Source: Kineosporiaceae bacterium (GTDB lineage Bacteria; Actinomycetota; Actinomycetes; Actinomycetales; Kineosporiaceae). From it: DNA of 64,000 nucleotides. Location of the stretch: contig JAEUJN010000039.1 in the NCBI GenBank assembly GCA_016794595.1, positions 34,778 to 98,777 of the forward strand. Reading direction: 5' to 3'. Both the position numbers and the translations under genes were made by a program. The notes beneath the pieces are model-generated. The model did no database searches and was not told the origin of the DNA. It was given only the letters and a program-made list of their open reading frames with translations. This document shows positions 44,449 through 53,598 of the stretch, piece after piece (within the stretch, counting starts at the first letter, position 1; the number at the start of each line of letters is the position of its first letter).

Positions 44449-46731
44449 ATGTTCGATGCACTCACCGGCTTGGCGTTGCGCCGGGCACGGGCCGTCCTGC
44501 TGTTCACCCTGATCATCACCGCGCTGGCCGCCGTCCTGGGGGCCGGGGCCCTGGACCGGCTGCGGGCCGGCGGTTTCGACGACCCGGGCGCCGAATCCGC
44601 CCGGGCCACCCAGGTGCTCGAGCGCGACCTCGGCCTGCCCGGCGCGAACCTGGTGCTGCTGGTCACCGCGGCGTCCGGCGCGAACGTCGATGCCCCCGAG
44701 ACGGCGCGCGCCGGCCTGGCCGCGGCGCGTCGCCTCGACGCCGAACCCGATGTCACCGTGCTGAGCACCTACTGGCAGGCGCCCCCCGGCGCCGCGGAGG
44801 CCCTGCGCAGCCGCGACGCCCGCTCGGCTCTGGTGGTCGCCCACCTGGCCGGGGACGACGATGCGCTCAGCGAGCGGATGGCCGAACTCGAGCCGGCCTT
44901 CAGCACCGCGAACGGGTCCTCCGGGGCCGGCGGTGTCGGCGTGCAGATCAGCACCGGTGGCTTCGCCCAGTCGGTCACCGACATCACCGGTCAGGTGCGC
45001 AAGGACTTCGCGCGTGCCGAGGCGATCGCCGTCCCGCTGACCCTGATCCTGCTGGTGCTCACCTTCGGCTCGGTGCTGGTCGGCCTGCTGCCGTTGATGA
45101 TCGGCGTGGTCTCGATGGTCGGCACCCTGGCGGTGCTGCGGCTGCTCACCGGCGTCACCGACGTCAGCTTCTTCTCGCTCAACCTCACTCTGGCCCTCGG
45201 GTTGGGGCTGGGCATCGACTACGCGCTGCTGATCGTGAACCGGTTCCGCGAGCAACTGCACCACGGGGACGACGTCGAGTCGGCGTTGCGCACCACGCTG
45301 CACTCCGCCGGACGCACCGTGCTGTACTCGGCCGCCACGGTCACCGTGGCGCTGGCGGCCCTGCTGCTGTTCCCCATGTACTTCCTGCGCTCGTTCGCCT
45401 ACGCCGGCATCGCCGTGGTGACCATCACCGCCCTCGCCGCGGTCGTCGTCCTGCCGTCGGCACTGCGGCTGCTCGGTCACCGGGCCGCTCGGCGCCGGTT
45501 CGGCCGCCCCACCACGGCCCGGTCGGTGTTCTGGGAGCGGTTGGCGCGCCTGGTCACCCGCCGTCCGGTGCTCACCGCCGTCCCGGCGCTGGCGCTGCTG
45601 GCGCTGCTCGCCGCCCCGTTGGGTGCGGTGTCCTTCGGCCTGCCGGACGACCGGTCGGTGCCGGCCGAACTCTCGCAGGCCCGCCGGGTCGGGGACGTGC
45701 TGCGCGGGCAGTTCACCAGCCGCGAGAACGACGCCATCGTGATCGCGCTGCCGGCCACCGCGCCGCAGGCCACCGCGGGCTACGCCGCCGAGCTCTCGCG
45801 GCTCGATCACGTGGCCCGGGTGGACGCGCCGTCCGGCATCTTCGAGTCCGGTGTCCTCGTCGCCCCCGGACGCGCTGACCTGGCCCGTACCGGGATCGAC
45901 CGTCCCGCCTCGGCGGTACGGGTGGTGCCGGACGTCGAGGTGTACAGCACGGCCGCGCAGCAGTTGGTGCACCAGGTGCGGGACCTGCCCGCGCCGGGGG
46001 AGCGTCTGGTCGCCGGTCCCACCGCCCGGTTCGTCGACGTCAACGCGACCATCGGCGCCCGATTGCCGCTGGTCGGCCTGCTGATGGTGCTCAGCAGTCT
46101 GGTGCTGATCTTCCTGTTCACCGGGTCGGTGGTGCTGCCGCTGAAGGCCCTGGTCACCACCGTGGCCGGCATCGGAGCCGTGCTCGGCGCCATGGTGTGG
46201 GTCTTCCAGCAGGGCCACGGCTCCGAGCTGCTCGGCTTCACGCCGACGCCGCTGTCGGTCTCGATCCCGCCGCTGATGTTCTGCCTGGCGTTCGGCCTCT
46301 CGATGGACTACGAGGTGTTCCTGCTCGGGCGCATCACCGAGTACCACCGGGCCGGTCTGGACACCTCGTCCGCCGTGATCGCCGGCACCGCCCACACCGG
46401 TCGCATCGTGACCGCTGCCGCAGCACTGATGTCGGTGACCTTCCTGGCATTCGCCACCAGCTCGGTCAGCTTCATCCAGATGCTCGGCCTGGGCTGCGCG
46501 TTCGCAGTGCTGCTGGACGCCACGGTGATCCGCGGCGTCCTGGTGCCGGCCACGATGCGGCTGGCCGGTCGTGCCAACTGGTGGGCGCCATCGGCGTTGC
46601 GCCGGATGCATCGCCGGATCGGCCTGACCGAGGCGAGTACCCCAGCCGCAGCCGGCGCTGTCGCCGCTCCGGCCGGTTCACCGCGGGTCGAGATCCTGAC
46701 CAGCGGTGCCCCGATCGGAACGCGACCGTGA
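44449..46731 (+). CDS. MMPL family transporter
   Basis: A 760-residue RND-type membrane protein with two repeats, each a large external loop followed by about five helices. The MMPL proton-relay motifs are GLGLGIDYALLIVNRFREQL and the second-half GLSMDYEVFLLGRITEYH. Members export lipids, siderophores or drugs using the proton gradient. ATG 44449 has GAGG eight bases upstream; the GTG at 44437 is an alternative. Its stop is near a possible GTG start of the next gene, so they may be co-transcribed. No lipid biosynthesis cluster is nearby to hint at the substrate. Confidence 0.9.
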   Translation: MFDALTGLALRRARAVLLFTLIITALAAVLGAGALDRLRAGGFDDPGAESARATQVLERDLGLPGANLVLLVTAASGANVDAPETARAGLAAARRLDAEPDVTVLSTYWQAPPGAAEALRSRDARSALVVAHLAGDDDALSERMAELEPAFSTANGSSGAGGVGVQISTGGFAQSVTDITGQVRKDFARAEAIAVPLTLILLVLTFGSVLVGLLPLMIGVVSMVGTLAVLRLLTGVTDVSFFSLNLTLALGLGLGIDYALLIVNRFREQLHHGDDVESALRTTLHSAGRTVLYSAATVTVALAALLLFPMYFLRSFAYAGIAVVTITALAAVVVLPSALRLLGHRAARRRFGRPTTARSVFWERLARLVTRRPVLTAVPALALLALLAAPLGAVSFGLPDDRSVPAELSQARRVGDVLRGQFTSRENDAIVIALPATAPQATAGYAAELSRLDHVARVDAPSGIFESGVLVAPGRADLARTGIDRPASAVRVVPDVEVYSTAAQQLVHQVRDLPAPGERLVAGPTARFVDVNATIGARLPLVGLLMVLSSLVLIFLFTGSVVLPLKALVTTVAGIGAVLGAMVWVFQQGHGSELLGFTPTPLSVSIPPLMFCLAFGLSMDYEVFLLGRITEYHRAGLDTSSAVIAGTAHTGRIVTAAAALMSVTFLAFATSSVSFIQMLGLGCAFAVLLDATVIRGVLVPATMRLAGRANWWAPSALRRMHRRIGLTEASTPAAAGAVAAPAGSPRVEILTSGAPIGTRP

Positions 46732-46787
46732 CCGCGGCCGAGGGGTGCACCGACCCGGGCATCACGTCGGCAGCGGCCACTCGCAGC

Positions 46788-47798
46788 ATGACCGCGATGC
46801 AGGTGGTCGCGCACGGAGGCCCCGATGCACTGACCCCGGTGCGGTTGCCGGTGCCCGTGCCCGGGCCGGGTGAGGTCCTGGTGCGCAACGCCTGGATCGG
46901 GGTCAACTACGTCGACCTGCAACACCGGGCCGGTGAGGCGTTCCCGGTGCCGCTGCCGCTGGTGCCGGGCACCGAGGCCGGCGGCGTGGTCGAGGCGGTC
47001 GGCCCCGGGGTCCACCCGTCGCTGCGCGATCGCCGGGTGGTGCACCTCGGCCACCTGGCCGGTGTGTACGCCGACTACACCGCCGTGCCGGTGGAGTACC
47101 TGAGCGTGGTGCCGGACGACATCCCGCTGGACGTCGCGGCCGCCGTGGCGATGGCCGGCAGCACGGCGCACGTCCTGGTGCGCATGGCCACCTGGGTGAT
47201 CGCACGCACCGTCGTGGTGTACGGCGCGAGTGGCTCGGTCGGTGGGGCCGTGGTGCAACTCGCCGCGGCCGAGGGGGCTCGGGTCATCGGGATCACCTCG
47301 ACCCGGGCCAAGGCCGCGGTGGCCCGGGCGTTGGGGGCGCACGACGTGATCGTCGGCGGTGCCACCCCGGGGCCGGCACAGCGGGCCCAACTGGTGGCCG
47401 AGGTGCGCCGGCTCACCGGCACCGGGGCCGACGTCGTGTTCGATGCCACCGGTGCGCGCACCTTCGAGGCGAGCCTGGACATGCTGGCAGCCGGCGGCAC
47501 CTTGCTGCTCTACGGAGCCATCACCGGGCACCCGAAACTCTTTGCTCCCCAGGCGTTGTCGGGGCTGGCCAGCCCCGACGGACGGTCGGGGTCGCTGGGG
47601 GTGCGCTGGGTCGCGGCCTCGGACTACCTCGCCGGCGCGGCCCGCGGCCGGGTGATGGCCCAAGTGCTGGACGACGTTCGCGCGGGTCGGTTGTCGCCCC
47701 GGGTGGTCGAACGCCACCCGCTGGCCGAGGCCGCAACCGCCCACCGGGCCGTGGCTCGGAGGCGATTGACGGGCAAGGTGCTGCTGCAATCCCCGTAG
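46788..47798 (+). CDS. Zinc-independent MDR-family quinone/NADPH oxidoreductase
   Basis: A 336-residue medium-chain dehydrogenase/reductase related to NADPH:quinone reductase. The catalytic domain opens MTAMQVVAHGGPDALTPVRL and includes GVNYVDLQHRAGEAFPVPLP and PLVPGTEAGGVVEAVGPG. The Rossmann motif is VVVYGASGSVGGAVVQLAAA. Zinc-binding cysteines are absent. ATG 46788 matches homologues; GTG 46728 overlapping the MMPL stop would add 20 residues. Confidence 0.88.
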   Translation: MTAMQVVAHGGPDALTPVRLPVPVPGPGEVLVRNAWIGVNYVDLQHRAGEAFPVPLPLVPGTEAGGVVEAVGPGVHPSLRDRRVVHLGHLAGVYADYTAVPVEYLSVVPDDIPLDVAAAVAMAGSTAHVLVRMATWVIARTVVVYGASGSVGGAVVQLAAAEGARVIGITSTRAKAAVARALGAHDVIVGGATPGPAQRAQLVAEVRRLTGTGADVVFDATGARTFEASLDMLAAGGTLLLYGAITGHPKLFAPQALSGLASPDGRSGSLGVRWVAASDYLAGAARGRVMAQVLDDVRAGRLSPRVVERHPLAEAATAHRAVARRRLTGKVLLQSP

Positions 47799-47831
47799 GC
47801 CGGACCGGGGTCGGCGTGCTGTCATGAACGG

Positions 47832-50800
47832 GTGCAGATCGGGGTGCTGGGGCCACTGCTGGTGCAGCGGGACGGCGTGCCGGTGACGCCCCGGGGGCAG
47901 CGGCCGCGCGACGTCCTGGCGGTGTTGCTGCAGCGACGCGGCCAGAGCGTGCCCCCGGAGACCATCCTCGACCTGGTCTGGGGGTCCGGCCAGGCCGGTG
48001 CCTCGCTGTCGGTGGCCGCGGTGCACACCGTGATCGCTCGGCTGCGGCGTCACCTGGGGGTCGACGTGGTCGAGACCCACGACCTCGGATACCGGCTCAC
48101 CGGCGCGGCCACCACGGACGCCGAGGCGTTCGTCGAGCGAGTTCGGAGTGCCCGCTCGGTGCCCGCGCAGGAGGCGATCCCGCTTTACCGCGAGGCGCTG
48201 GCGCTCTGGCGGGGGACCCCGGCATATGCCGGGGTGAGCACCGATCTGGTTCTGTCCGAAAGGGTTCGGCTCGACGAGTTGCGCTCGGCGGCGAGCGAGG
48301 AGCTGACCGCCGCGCTGCTCGACCAGACGCCCACCGGAGCCGACGGGGGTGCCGGTGCCGAGGCGGCCGCCGAGGAGGCGCTCGAGCTGGCGGCAGAGTC
48401 GTGCCGGCAGAACCCGTTGCGGGAGCGACCCCATGCGCTGGCGATGGTCGCGGCCTACCGGCTGGGACGGCAGGCCGACGCGCTCGAGATCTACCGGGCG
48501 CTGCGGGTGCGGTTGCGCGAGGAACTGGGCATCGACCCGAGCCCGGCGTTGGCGACGGTGCACGCACAGGTACTGGCGCAGGACCCTGCACTGGCGGCCG
48601 GATCGGCCCGGCCGCCGTCGGTCGACGGCCGGCAGCCGGCCCAGGCGATCGTCCAGCGATCGCCGGCGCGGGTGCTGAGTCGGTGCGTGCCGGTGCCCAG
48701 CAATCCGACGATCGGGCGGGAGGCCGAGGTCGAGGCGGTGCTCGACGCGTTGCTCCAGGGCCATCGGTTGGTCACGGTGCTGGGCCCGGGAGGTGTGGGC
48801 AAGTCGCGCCTGCTGGCCGAGGTCGGGACGGCGCTGCTGGTCGCACACGAGGTGGCCTACCTGGACCTGTCCGGTGCCGAGGCGATGAGCCCGGCCGACC
48901 TCGCCGAGGCCTCGGCGATGGCGTTCGGCGTGGCCATCGCCGGGCAGGATCCGATCGCTGCGATCGCGAAGCTGTTGGCGGCCTCCACCCTGGTGATCCT
49001 GATCGACGAGGCCGAGTGGTCGGTCGGCGCGGTGGCCGTCCTTGCCCGCCGGCTGCTCGACGACTGCCCCGGGCTGCGGTTCGTGGTGACCTCCCGCGTG
49101 CCGCTCGAGATCGTCGGGGAGCGCCGCGTCGTCCTGGGGCCGCTGGCCTGCCCCGCCCCGGAGGCGACGCCGGCCGAGATCGAGCAGGCACCCGCCGTCC
49201 GGTTGCTGCGGGATCGCCTCGCCGACGAGGTCGCCGGGGTGCCGTCTGCGGCCGATCACCAGGCGCTGGCCCGGATCGTGCGCCGGGTGGACGGGTTGCC
49301 GCTGGCCCTCGAACTCGTGGCCGGGCACGCTGCCACGCACACCCTGGCCGAGCTGGTGGAGCTGATCGAGGCGCCGCTCGACGTCCGGGCCGACGACCGG
49401 GACCGGACGCCGCGGCACCGGTCGTTGCGCGAGACGTTGACCTGGAGCGTCAATCGGCTGGACCCGTTGCAGCAGAGGGTGTTACGGCGGCTCGCGGTGT
49501 TCGCCGGCTCGTTCGACCTGGCCGCGGCGCGGGCCGTGGTCGGGCCGGTCGAAGGGGGTGTGGACCCCGATGCCGTGTTGCGTCGGCTGATCCGCGAGGG
49601 GCACGTCGCTGCGGATCGTCGCGGCCCGGTGCTGCGGGCGCGGCTGTTGCGGACCGTGCGCGACCTGGCGCTGGAGCAGTTGGCGGCGGTCGGCGAGCTG
49701 GACGCCACCCGACGCCGCCACCGAGAGTGGTTCGCGGCCCGCTGGCGCTCGGCGCCGCTGCACGACGACCTGGTGGACGACGTCCGAGCCGGCTATGACG
49801 ACTACGTCGAGGCGTTGCGGCAGGCGATGGCGGCCGGGGACGCCACCGGCACCGCCGAGCTGACGATCACCCTGGGCCGGTGGTGGCTGTTCACCGAGTC
49901 CTTCGGGGCCGGCCGGCGCTGGCTGTCGAGGGTGCTGGACTGCGGGTTGCTGGACGGGCTGCTGGGCGGGGTGCCTCGCGCCCGGGTGATGGTGCTGCTC
50001 GCTGCGCTGGAGCAACAGGGGCCGCGCTCGGGTGCTGGTGAGCGGCTGGCCGCGGCCATCGAGGTGTTGGCCGCGGCCGAGGACGACGACTGGCTGGCGC
50101 AGGCGCTGACCGCGCACGTGATCGGGCTGTACCTCGCCGGCGACTACGAGCAGGCCGTCGAGGTGGCGACCCGGCTGGTGCAACACGCCCGGGCCCGGGC
50201 ACGTGACCAGCTGCCGGAGGCACTGTCGGCGTTGGCGGCCGCGTGTGCCGCCTGCGGCCGGGCCGTCGAGGCCAATCAGGCGGCTGGCGAAGCCTGGCAG
50301 TTGGTGCGGGCGCATCCGTCGGCCACGGGGGCCATTCCCGTGGTGGCCAAGATCGCGCTGGCCCATCTGGAGGCGGGTGAGTGCCTGCAGGCCCTGGTGG
50401 TGTTGGAGGACGCCATGGCCGGGGCTCGCGCCTTGCTGGGCTCGATGCCGGTCGATGCCCTGGTGATCAATGCCGGCTGGGCGGCGCTCGGCTGTGACCG
50501 GCCCCGGCTCGCGGTGGCCTACTTCGTCCAGGGGCTCGGCGCCCCGCCCGGGCACGACCCCCGGTGGACGGCGCCCGATGGCGCGCTCCCCGCTGGGCCG
50601 GTGCCGGTGCCGGGTGAGGGCAACCTCGGCTGGGCCGAGTCCTTCCTGGGCCTCGGCTGCGCGTTGGTGGCACTCGCTGACCCCCGAGCCGAATCAACCA
50701 TGGTCAGGGCGCAGGGCGTGCTCCGCGACGTCGATCTGCAGCTGTCGCCGTGGCAGGCGGGTCGACTCGACCTTGCCGTGGCTGGGTTGGCTGGGGTGCC

Positions 50801-50834
50801 GGGGTTGGGCGCGGCTCCCGCCGTAGGCCGGTGA
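47832..50834 (+). CDS. SARP/AfsR-like transcriptional regulator with NB-ARC and TPR regions
   Basis: A 1000-residue regulator. The N-terminal ~95 residues form an OmpR-type winged helix (IGVLGPLLVQRDGVPVTPRG), followed by a bacterial transcriptional activation domain to about residue 245 (YREALALWRGTPAYAGV). A P-loop GPGGVGKSRLLAE starts at about residue 318, with VILIDEAEWS as Walker B and RFVVTSRVPLEIVG as the STAND sensor. The C-terminal part is TPR-like. Such STAND regulators switch on specialised metabolism or stress genes after ligand and ATP binding. Start GTG 47832. Its 3' end overlaps the convergent membrane protein gene by 131 bp. Confidence 0.88.
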   Translation: MQIGVLGPLLVQRDGVPVTPRGQRPRDVLAVLLQRRGQSVPPETILDLVWGSGQAGASLSVAAVHTVIARLRRHLGVDVVETHDLGYRLTGAATTDAEAFVERVRSARSVPAQEAIPLYREALALWRGTPAYAGVSTDLVLSERVRLDELRSAASEELTAALLDQTPTGADGGAGAEAAAEEALELAAESCRQNPLRERPHALAMVAAYRLGRQADALEIYRALRVRLREELGIDPSPALATVHAQVLAQDPALAAGSARPPSVDGRQPAQAIVQRSPARVLSRCVPVPSNPTIGREAEVEAVLDALLQGHRLVTVLGPGGVGKSRLLAEVGTALLVAHEVAYLDLSGAEAMSPADLAEASAMAFGVAIAGQDPIAAIAKLLAASTLVILIDEAEWSVGAVAVLARRLLDDCPGLRFVVTSRVPLEIVGERRVVLGPLACPAPEATPAEIEQAPAVRLLRDRLADEVAGVPSAADHQALARIVRRVDGLPLALELVAGHAATHTLAELVELIEAPLDVRADDRDRTPRHRSLRETLTWSVNRLDPLQQRVLRRLAVFAGSFDLAAARAVVGPVEGGVDPDAVLRRLIREGHVAADRRGPVLRARLLRTVRDLALEQLAAVGELDATRRRHREWFAARWRSAPLHDDLVDDVRAGYDDYVEALRQAMAAGDATGTAELTITLGRWWLFTESFGAGRRWLSRVLDCGLLDGLLGGVPRARVMVLLAALEQQGPRSGAGERLAAAIEVLAAAEDDDWLAQALTAHVIGLYLAGDYEQAVEVATRLVQHARARARDQLPEALSALAAACAACGRAVEANQAAGEAWQLVRAHPSATGAIPVVAKIALAHLEAGECLQALVVLEDAMAGARALLGSMPVDALVINAGWAALGCDRPRLAVAYFVQGLGAPPGHDPRWTAPDGALPAGPVPVPGEGNLGWAESFLGLGCALVALADPRAESTMVRAQGVLRDVDLQLSPWQAGRLDLAVAGLAGVPGLGAAPAVGR

Positions 50835-51555
50835 CGATCAACCACCCCAGCAGCACCACCTCGCCGACGAAGGTGAACCGGCCAAGGTCGAGGGCGTAGT
50901 TGCCACTCAGCAGCGCGCCCAGGCCGTCGATCAGGTACCCGGCGCCGGCGACCCCGAGCAGGACGCTGATCCAGCGCGGCACCCGTGAGCGCCAGGCCAG
51001 CAGTCCCAGCAGTGCCAGGTGGAGTCCGAACAAGGCGAGGCCGCGGCTCCAGAGGGTGTGGAAGGCGTCCAGGTGCGCCATCACGGCGGCTGCCCCCGCG
51101 GCATCCGGGGTCCGGCCTGCCGTACCGTCGAGTGCGCCGATCGCCCGGACGGCGGGCATCAGTTCGGCGATCGCCACCGCGAACACGACGGCGTAGATGG
51201 CCCGCAGCCAGCCGGCGAGCGCCGCCATCCGGGCATCGACCGGGGCGAAGAAGATCCACAGCTGCCACGCCACCACGACGTCGAGCACCACCACGACGCC
51301 CATCGCCGCGACAGCTGCCGGGAACCGCCAGCCGGCCTCGATCAGCTGCTGGATGGTCCGGGTGGCGTCGTCCGGCACGACCAGGGCCTCGAGCACGGCG
51401 AGGTTGGCCCACCCCGCCAGGACGGCCATCACCAGCAGGCTCAGCCCCGCCGAGAGTCCGGCGCGCCGCTGCCGAGATGTCACCGGTCCGGACCTCGTGG
51501 CGGTGCCGGACGTCGGGGCGTTGCCGGGTGCCGCGGCGGTGATCCGCGCGCTCAC
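50704..51555 (-). CDS. DUF4386-like integral membrane protein (283 aa)
   Basis: A hydrophobic protein with about seven predicted helices, for example AGLSAGLSLLVMAVLAGWAN, AAMGVVVVLDVVVAWQLWIF and FGLHLALLGLLAWRS. The conserved central pattern RTIQQLIEAGWRF and the GAGYLIDGLGALL region resemble DUF4386. The first ~30 and last ~40 residues are Pro/Arg/Ala-rich and probably disordered; the tail overlaps the end of the SARP gene. GTG 51555 overlaps the stop of the upstream membrane gene (GTGA). Function unknown. Confidence 0.72.
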   Translation of the reverse strand: MSARITAAAPGNAPTSGTATRSGPVTSRQRRAGLSAGLSLLVMAVLAGWANLAVLEALVVPDDATRTIQQLIEAGWRFPAAVAAMGVVVVLDVVVAWQLWIFFAPVDARMAALAGWLRAIYAVVFAVAIAELMPAVRAIGALDGTAGRTPDAAGAAAVMAHLDAFHTLWSRGLALFGLHLALLGLLAWRSRVPRWISVLLGVAGAGYLIDGLGALLSGNYALDLGRFTFVGEVVLLGWLIVTGLRREPRPTPAPQPTQPRQGRVDPPATATAADRRRGARPAP

Positions 51556-52250
51556 GAGCGCACCGCCGTCCGGGCGATGCCGGTCGGCAGCGCCGCGGCG
51601 CCGTCCCGGAAGCCGTGTCGCAGCAACACCACGCCGACGGCCACCTCGAAGAGGCCACCCGGAACGCTCAGCCAGAGCCCGATCGGAAGGCCGGCGAGCT
51701 CGGCGGCCGCACCGAGGGCGAAGACCGCGTACCCGGCCATGCCCCACCGGGCGAGCCAGTGCGGCACCATCCCCGAGCGGAGCAGGGCGTGGCAGAAGAC
51801 CACGCTGCCGACCCCGAGCCCGAGCATTGCCACCTGGTAGGCCATCTCGTGGGCCATCGGCAGCAGGGCGGCCACGGCGTCCGGATCGGCTCGGACGCCG
51901 GAGCGCGCGTCGGTGCTGCTGCGGCTCCATGCCAGCAGCGTGGCCAGGAACACGGCGCCCACGGCGAGCACCGTGGCCTCGAAGATCCGGGTCACCAGGT
52001 AGGTCGTCGCGGCCAGCGGGTGTCGCTCGCGCAGGGCCCGGTGGGCGAGCAGGCCGAGAGCGGTCACGATCGCCGAGTTGAGCAGGATCGCCAGCACGCC
52101 GCTGGCGAGCACCGTCCGGCGATCGGTCACGGACGTCATCAGCTCCGGTGCGGACGTGACCGACTGGGCGAGCAGAGCGCCGGTGCCGTAGGCGGCGAAG
52201 GCCGCCAGGAACAGGGCGCCGACGGCGCGTCCGAGGGTGCGGTGGGACAT
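51552..52250 (-). CDS. DUF4386 family integral membrane protein (232 aa)
   Basis: About six or seven membrane segments (GRAVGALFLAAFAAYGTGAL, AILLNSAIVTALGLLAHRAL, FEATVLAVGAVFLATLLAWS, AYQVAMLGLGVGSVVFCHAL and others). YLVTRIFEATVLAVG and MVPHWLARWGMAGYAVF are typical of DUF4386. It is the first gene of a two-gene unit with its paralogue and is divergent from a TetR regulator. That repressor likely controls it. Function unknown. Confidence 0.82.
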   Translation of the reverse strand: MSHRTLGRAVGALFLAAFAAYGTGALLAQSVTSAPELMTSVTDRRTVLASGVLAILLNSAIVTALGLLAHRALRERHPLAATTYLVTRIFEATVLAVGAVFLATLLAWSRSSTDARSGVRADPDAVAALLPMAHEMAYQVAMLGLGVGSVVFCHALLRSGMVPHWLARWGMAGYAVFALGAAAELAGLPIGLWLSVPGGLFEVAVGVVLLRHGFRDGAAALPTGIARTAVRS

Positions 52251-52320
52251 GACGGTGCCTCCCGGTAGGTGGTGGCGGCCACGGCGCCGGCGAGGGCCTC
52301 GCCCGCATCGCTCAGTGGCC

Positions 52321-52353
52321 GTACTTAGTAAGGCGTACTTAGTACGGTAGGGT
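52321..52353 (+). promoter_or_regulatory. Twin TetR-type operator and promoter
   Basis: GTACTTAGTAA (52321) and the near-perfect palindrome GTACTTAGTAC (52335-52345) are spaced 14 bp apart. A -10 box TAGGGT follows at 52348-52353. The site is between the divergent DUF4386 and TetR genes and is AT-rich for the region. Confidence 0.65.
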
Positions 52354-52400
52354 TGTTCGAGACTGAGGTCAAGGCAGGACCGACCGGGAGGGCCCCCTCG

Positions 52401-53093
52401 ATGGATGCCACACGGCGACCCCTCAGCCGGGATCGGGTGCTGACCACCGCCGTCCGGATCGCCGACCGGGATGGTCTCGCCGCGCTCACCATGCGCTCGC
52501 TCGCCGCCGAACTCGGCGTCAAGCCGATGTCGCTGTACCACCACGTGCGCAACAAGGAGGAGATCCTTGACGGCATCGTCGACGCGGTGTTCGCCGAGAT
52601 CGACCTGCCCGACCCCGCTGCCGGCTGGCGCGCGCAGGTGCGGCGCCGCGCGGTGTCCGCGCGGGTCGTCCTGGCGCGCCACCCGTGGGCGCTGACCCTC
52701 ATGGAGAGCCGGACCAACCCGGGACCGGCGACGCTGCGCCAGCACGACACGATGTTGGCGACGTTTCTCCAGGCCGGCTTCTCGCTGCAGGCGACCGCCC
52801 ATGCGTACGCGGTCCTGGACGCCTATGTCTACGGGTTCGCCCTGCAGGAGGCGAGCCTGCCGTTCGGCGACGCGGACGACGTGCCCGAGGTCGCCGAGCC
52901 GATCATGGACCGGATGCCGATGGAGGAGTACCCGAACATGGCCCGGTTCGCGATGGAGCACGCGATGAAGCCGGGGTACTCGTTCGGGGCGAGCTTCGAG
53001 GTCGGGCTGGACCTGGTGCTCGATGGGCTCGCTCGGCTGCGCAGCACGGGGGACGGTGACGGTGAGCGAGAGGGTGACGGCGAGGCATGGTGA
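52401..53093 (+). CDS. TetR/AcrR family transcriptional regulator
   Basis: A 230-residue repressor. The N-terminal helix-turn-helix is AALTMRSLAAELGVKPMSLY followed by HHVRNKEEILDGIVDAVF. The C-terminal ligand domain is the TetR_C type (GFSLQATAHAYAVLDAYVYG). ATG 52401 follows GGGAGGG; a TTG further upstream lies in the promoter and is unlikely. It overlaps the OsmC gene by 7 bp and diverges from two DUF4386 genes; twin palindromes between them are probable operators. Confidence 0.88.
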   Translation: MDATRRPLSRDRVLTTAVRIADRDGLAALTMRSLAAELGVKPMSLYHHVRNKEEILDGIVDAVFAEIDLPDPAAGWRAQVRRRAVSARVVLARHPWALTLMESRTNPGPATLRQHDTMLATFLQAGFSLQATAHAYAVLDAYVYGFALQEASLPFGDADDVPEVAEPIMDRMPMEEYPNMARFAMEHAMKPGYSFGASFEVGLDLVLDGLARLRSTGDGDGEREGDGEAW

Positions 53094-53587
53094 CGACTCA
53101 TCGGTACGACGTGTCTGTGCGCTGGACCGGGAATCGGGGCAGTGGCACGAGCAGCTATCGCTCCTACAGCCGCGATCACGAGGTGACCGGAAAACTTACT
53201 GAGGCAACGGATCACGGGGTGGCCAAGCCGGTGATCCCCGGGTCGTCGGACCCTGCCTTCCGCGGTGATCCCGCACGCTGGAACCCCGAGGAGCTGCTGG
53301 TCGCCTCACTCGCCCAGTGCCATCTGCTCTGGTACCTGCACCTGGCCACCACGGCCGGGGTGGTGGTGACCGACTACGTCGACATCCCGTTCGGGGTGAT
53401 GGTCGAGGACGCCTCGGGCGCAGGGCATTTCGAGCGCGTCGTGTTGCGCCCGACCGTGACGGTCGCCGAGGCGTCGATGACCGATGCGGCCCTGGCGGCG
53501 CACCATCGGGTGGGCGAGTACTGCTTCATCGCCCGCTCGGTGAACTTCCCGGTGGAGCACGAACCCACGGTGCGGGTGGCTCCCTGA
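53087..53587 (+). CDS. OsmC family peroxiredoxin-like protein
   Basis: A 166-residue cytoplasmic protein of the OsmC/Ohr family, reducing organic or fatty-acid hydroperoxides with two cysteines. Peroxidatic Cys78 is in VASLAQCHLLWYL and resolving Cys146 in GEYCFIARSVN. GDPARWNPEELLVASL is a typical start of the central helix. It overlaps the TetR gene, so the regulator may sense oxidative damage products. Confidence 0.88.
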   Translation: MVTTHRYDVSVRWTGNRGSGTSSYRSYSRDHEVTGKLTEATDHGVAKPVIPGSSDPAFRGDPARWNPEELLVASLAQCHLLWYLHLATTAGVVVTDYVDIPFGVMVEDASGAGHFERVVLRPTVTVAEASMTDAALAAHHRVGEYCFIARSVNFPVEHEPTVRVAP

Positions 53588-53598
53588 GTCCAGTCCGA

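Noticed and set aside
44443..46611. 722-residue minus-strand frame opposite the MMPL gene
   Set aside because: Gln/His/Arg-rich with no motif, while the opposite frame has MMPL signatures.
46308..49418. 1036-residue minus-strand frame across three plus-strand genes
   Set aside because: It spans intergenic gaps and three well-supported genes; composition is that of an antisense shadow.
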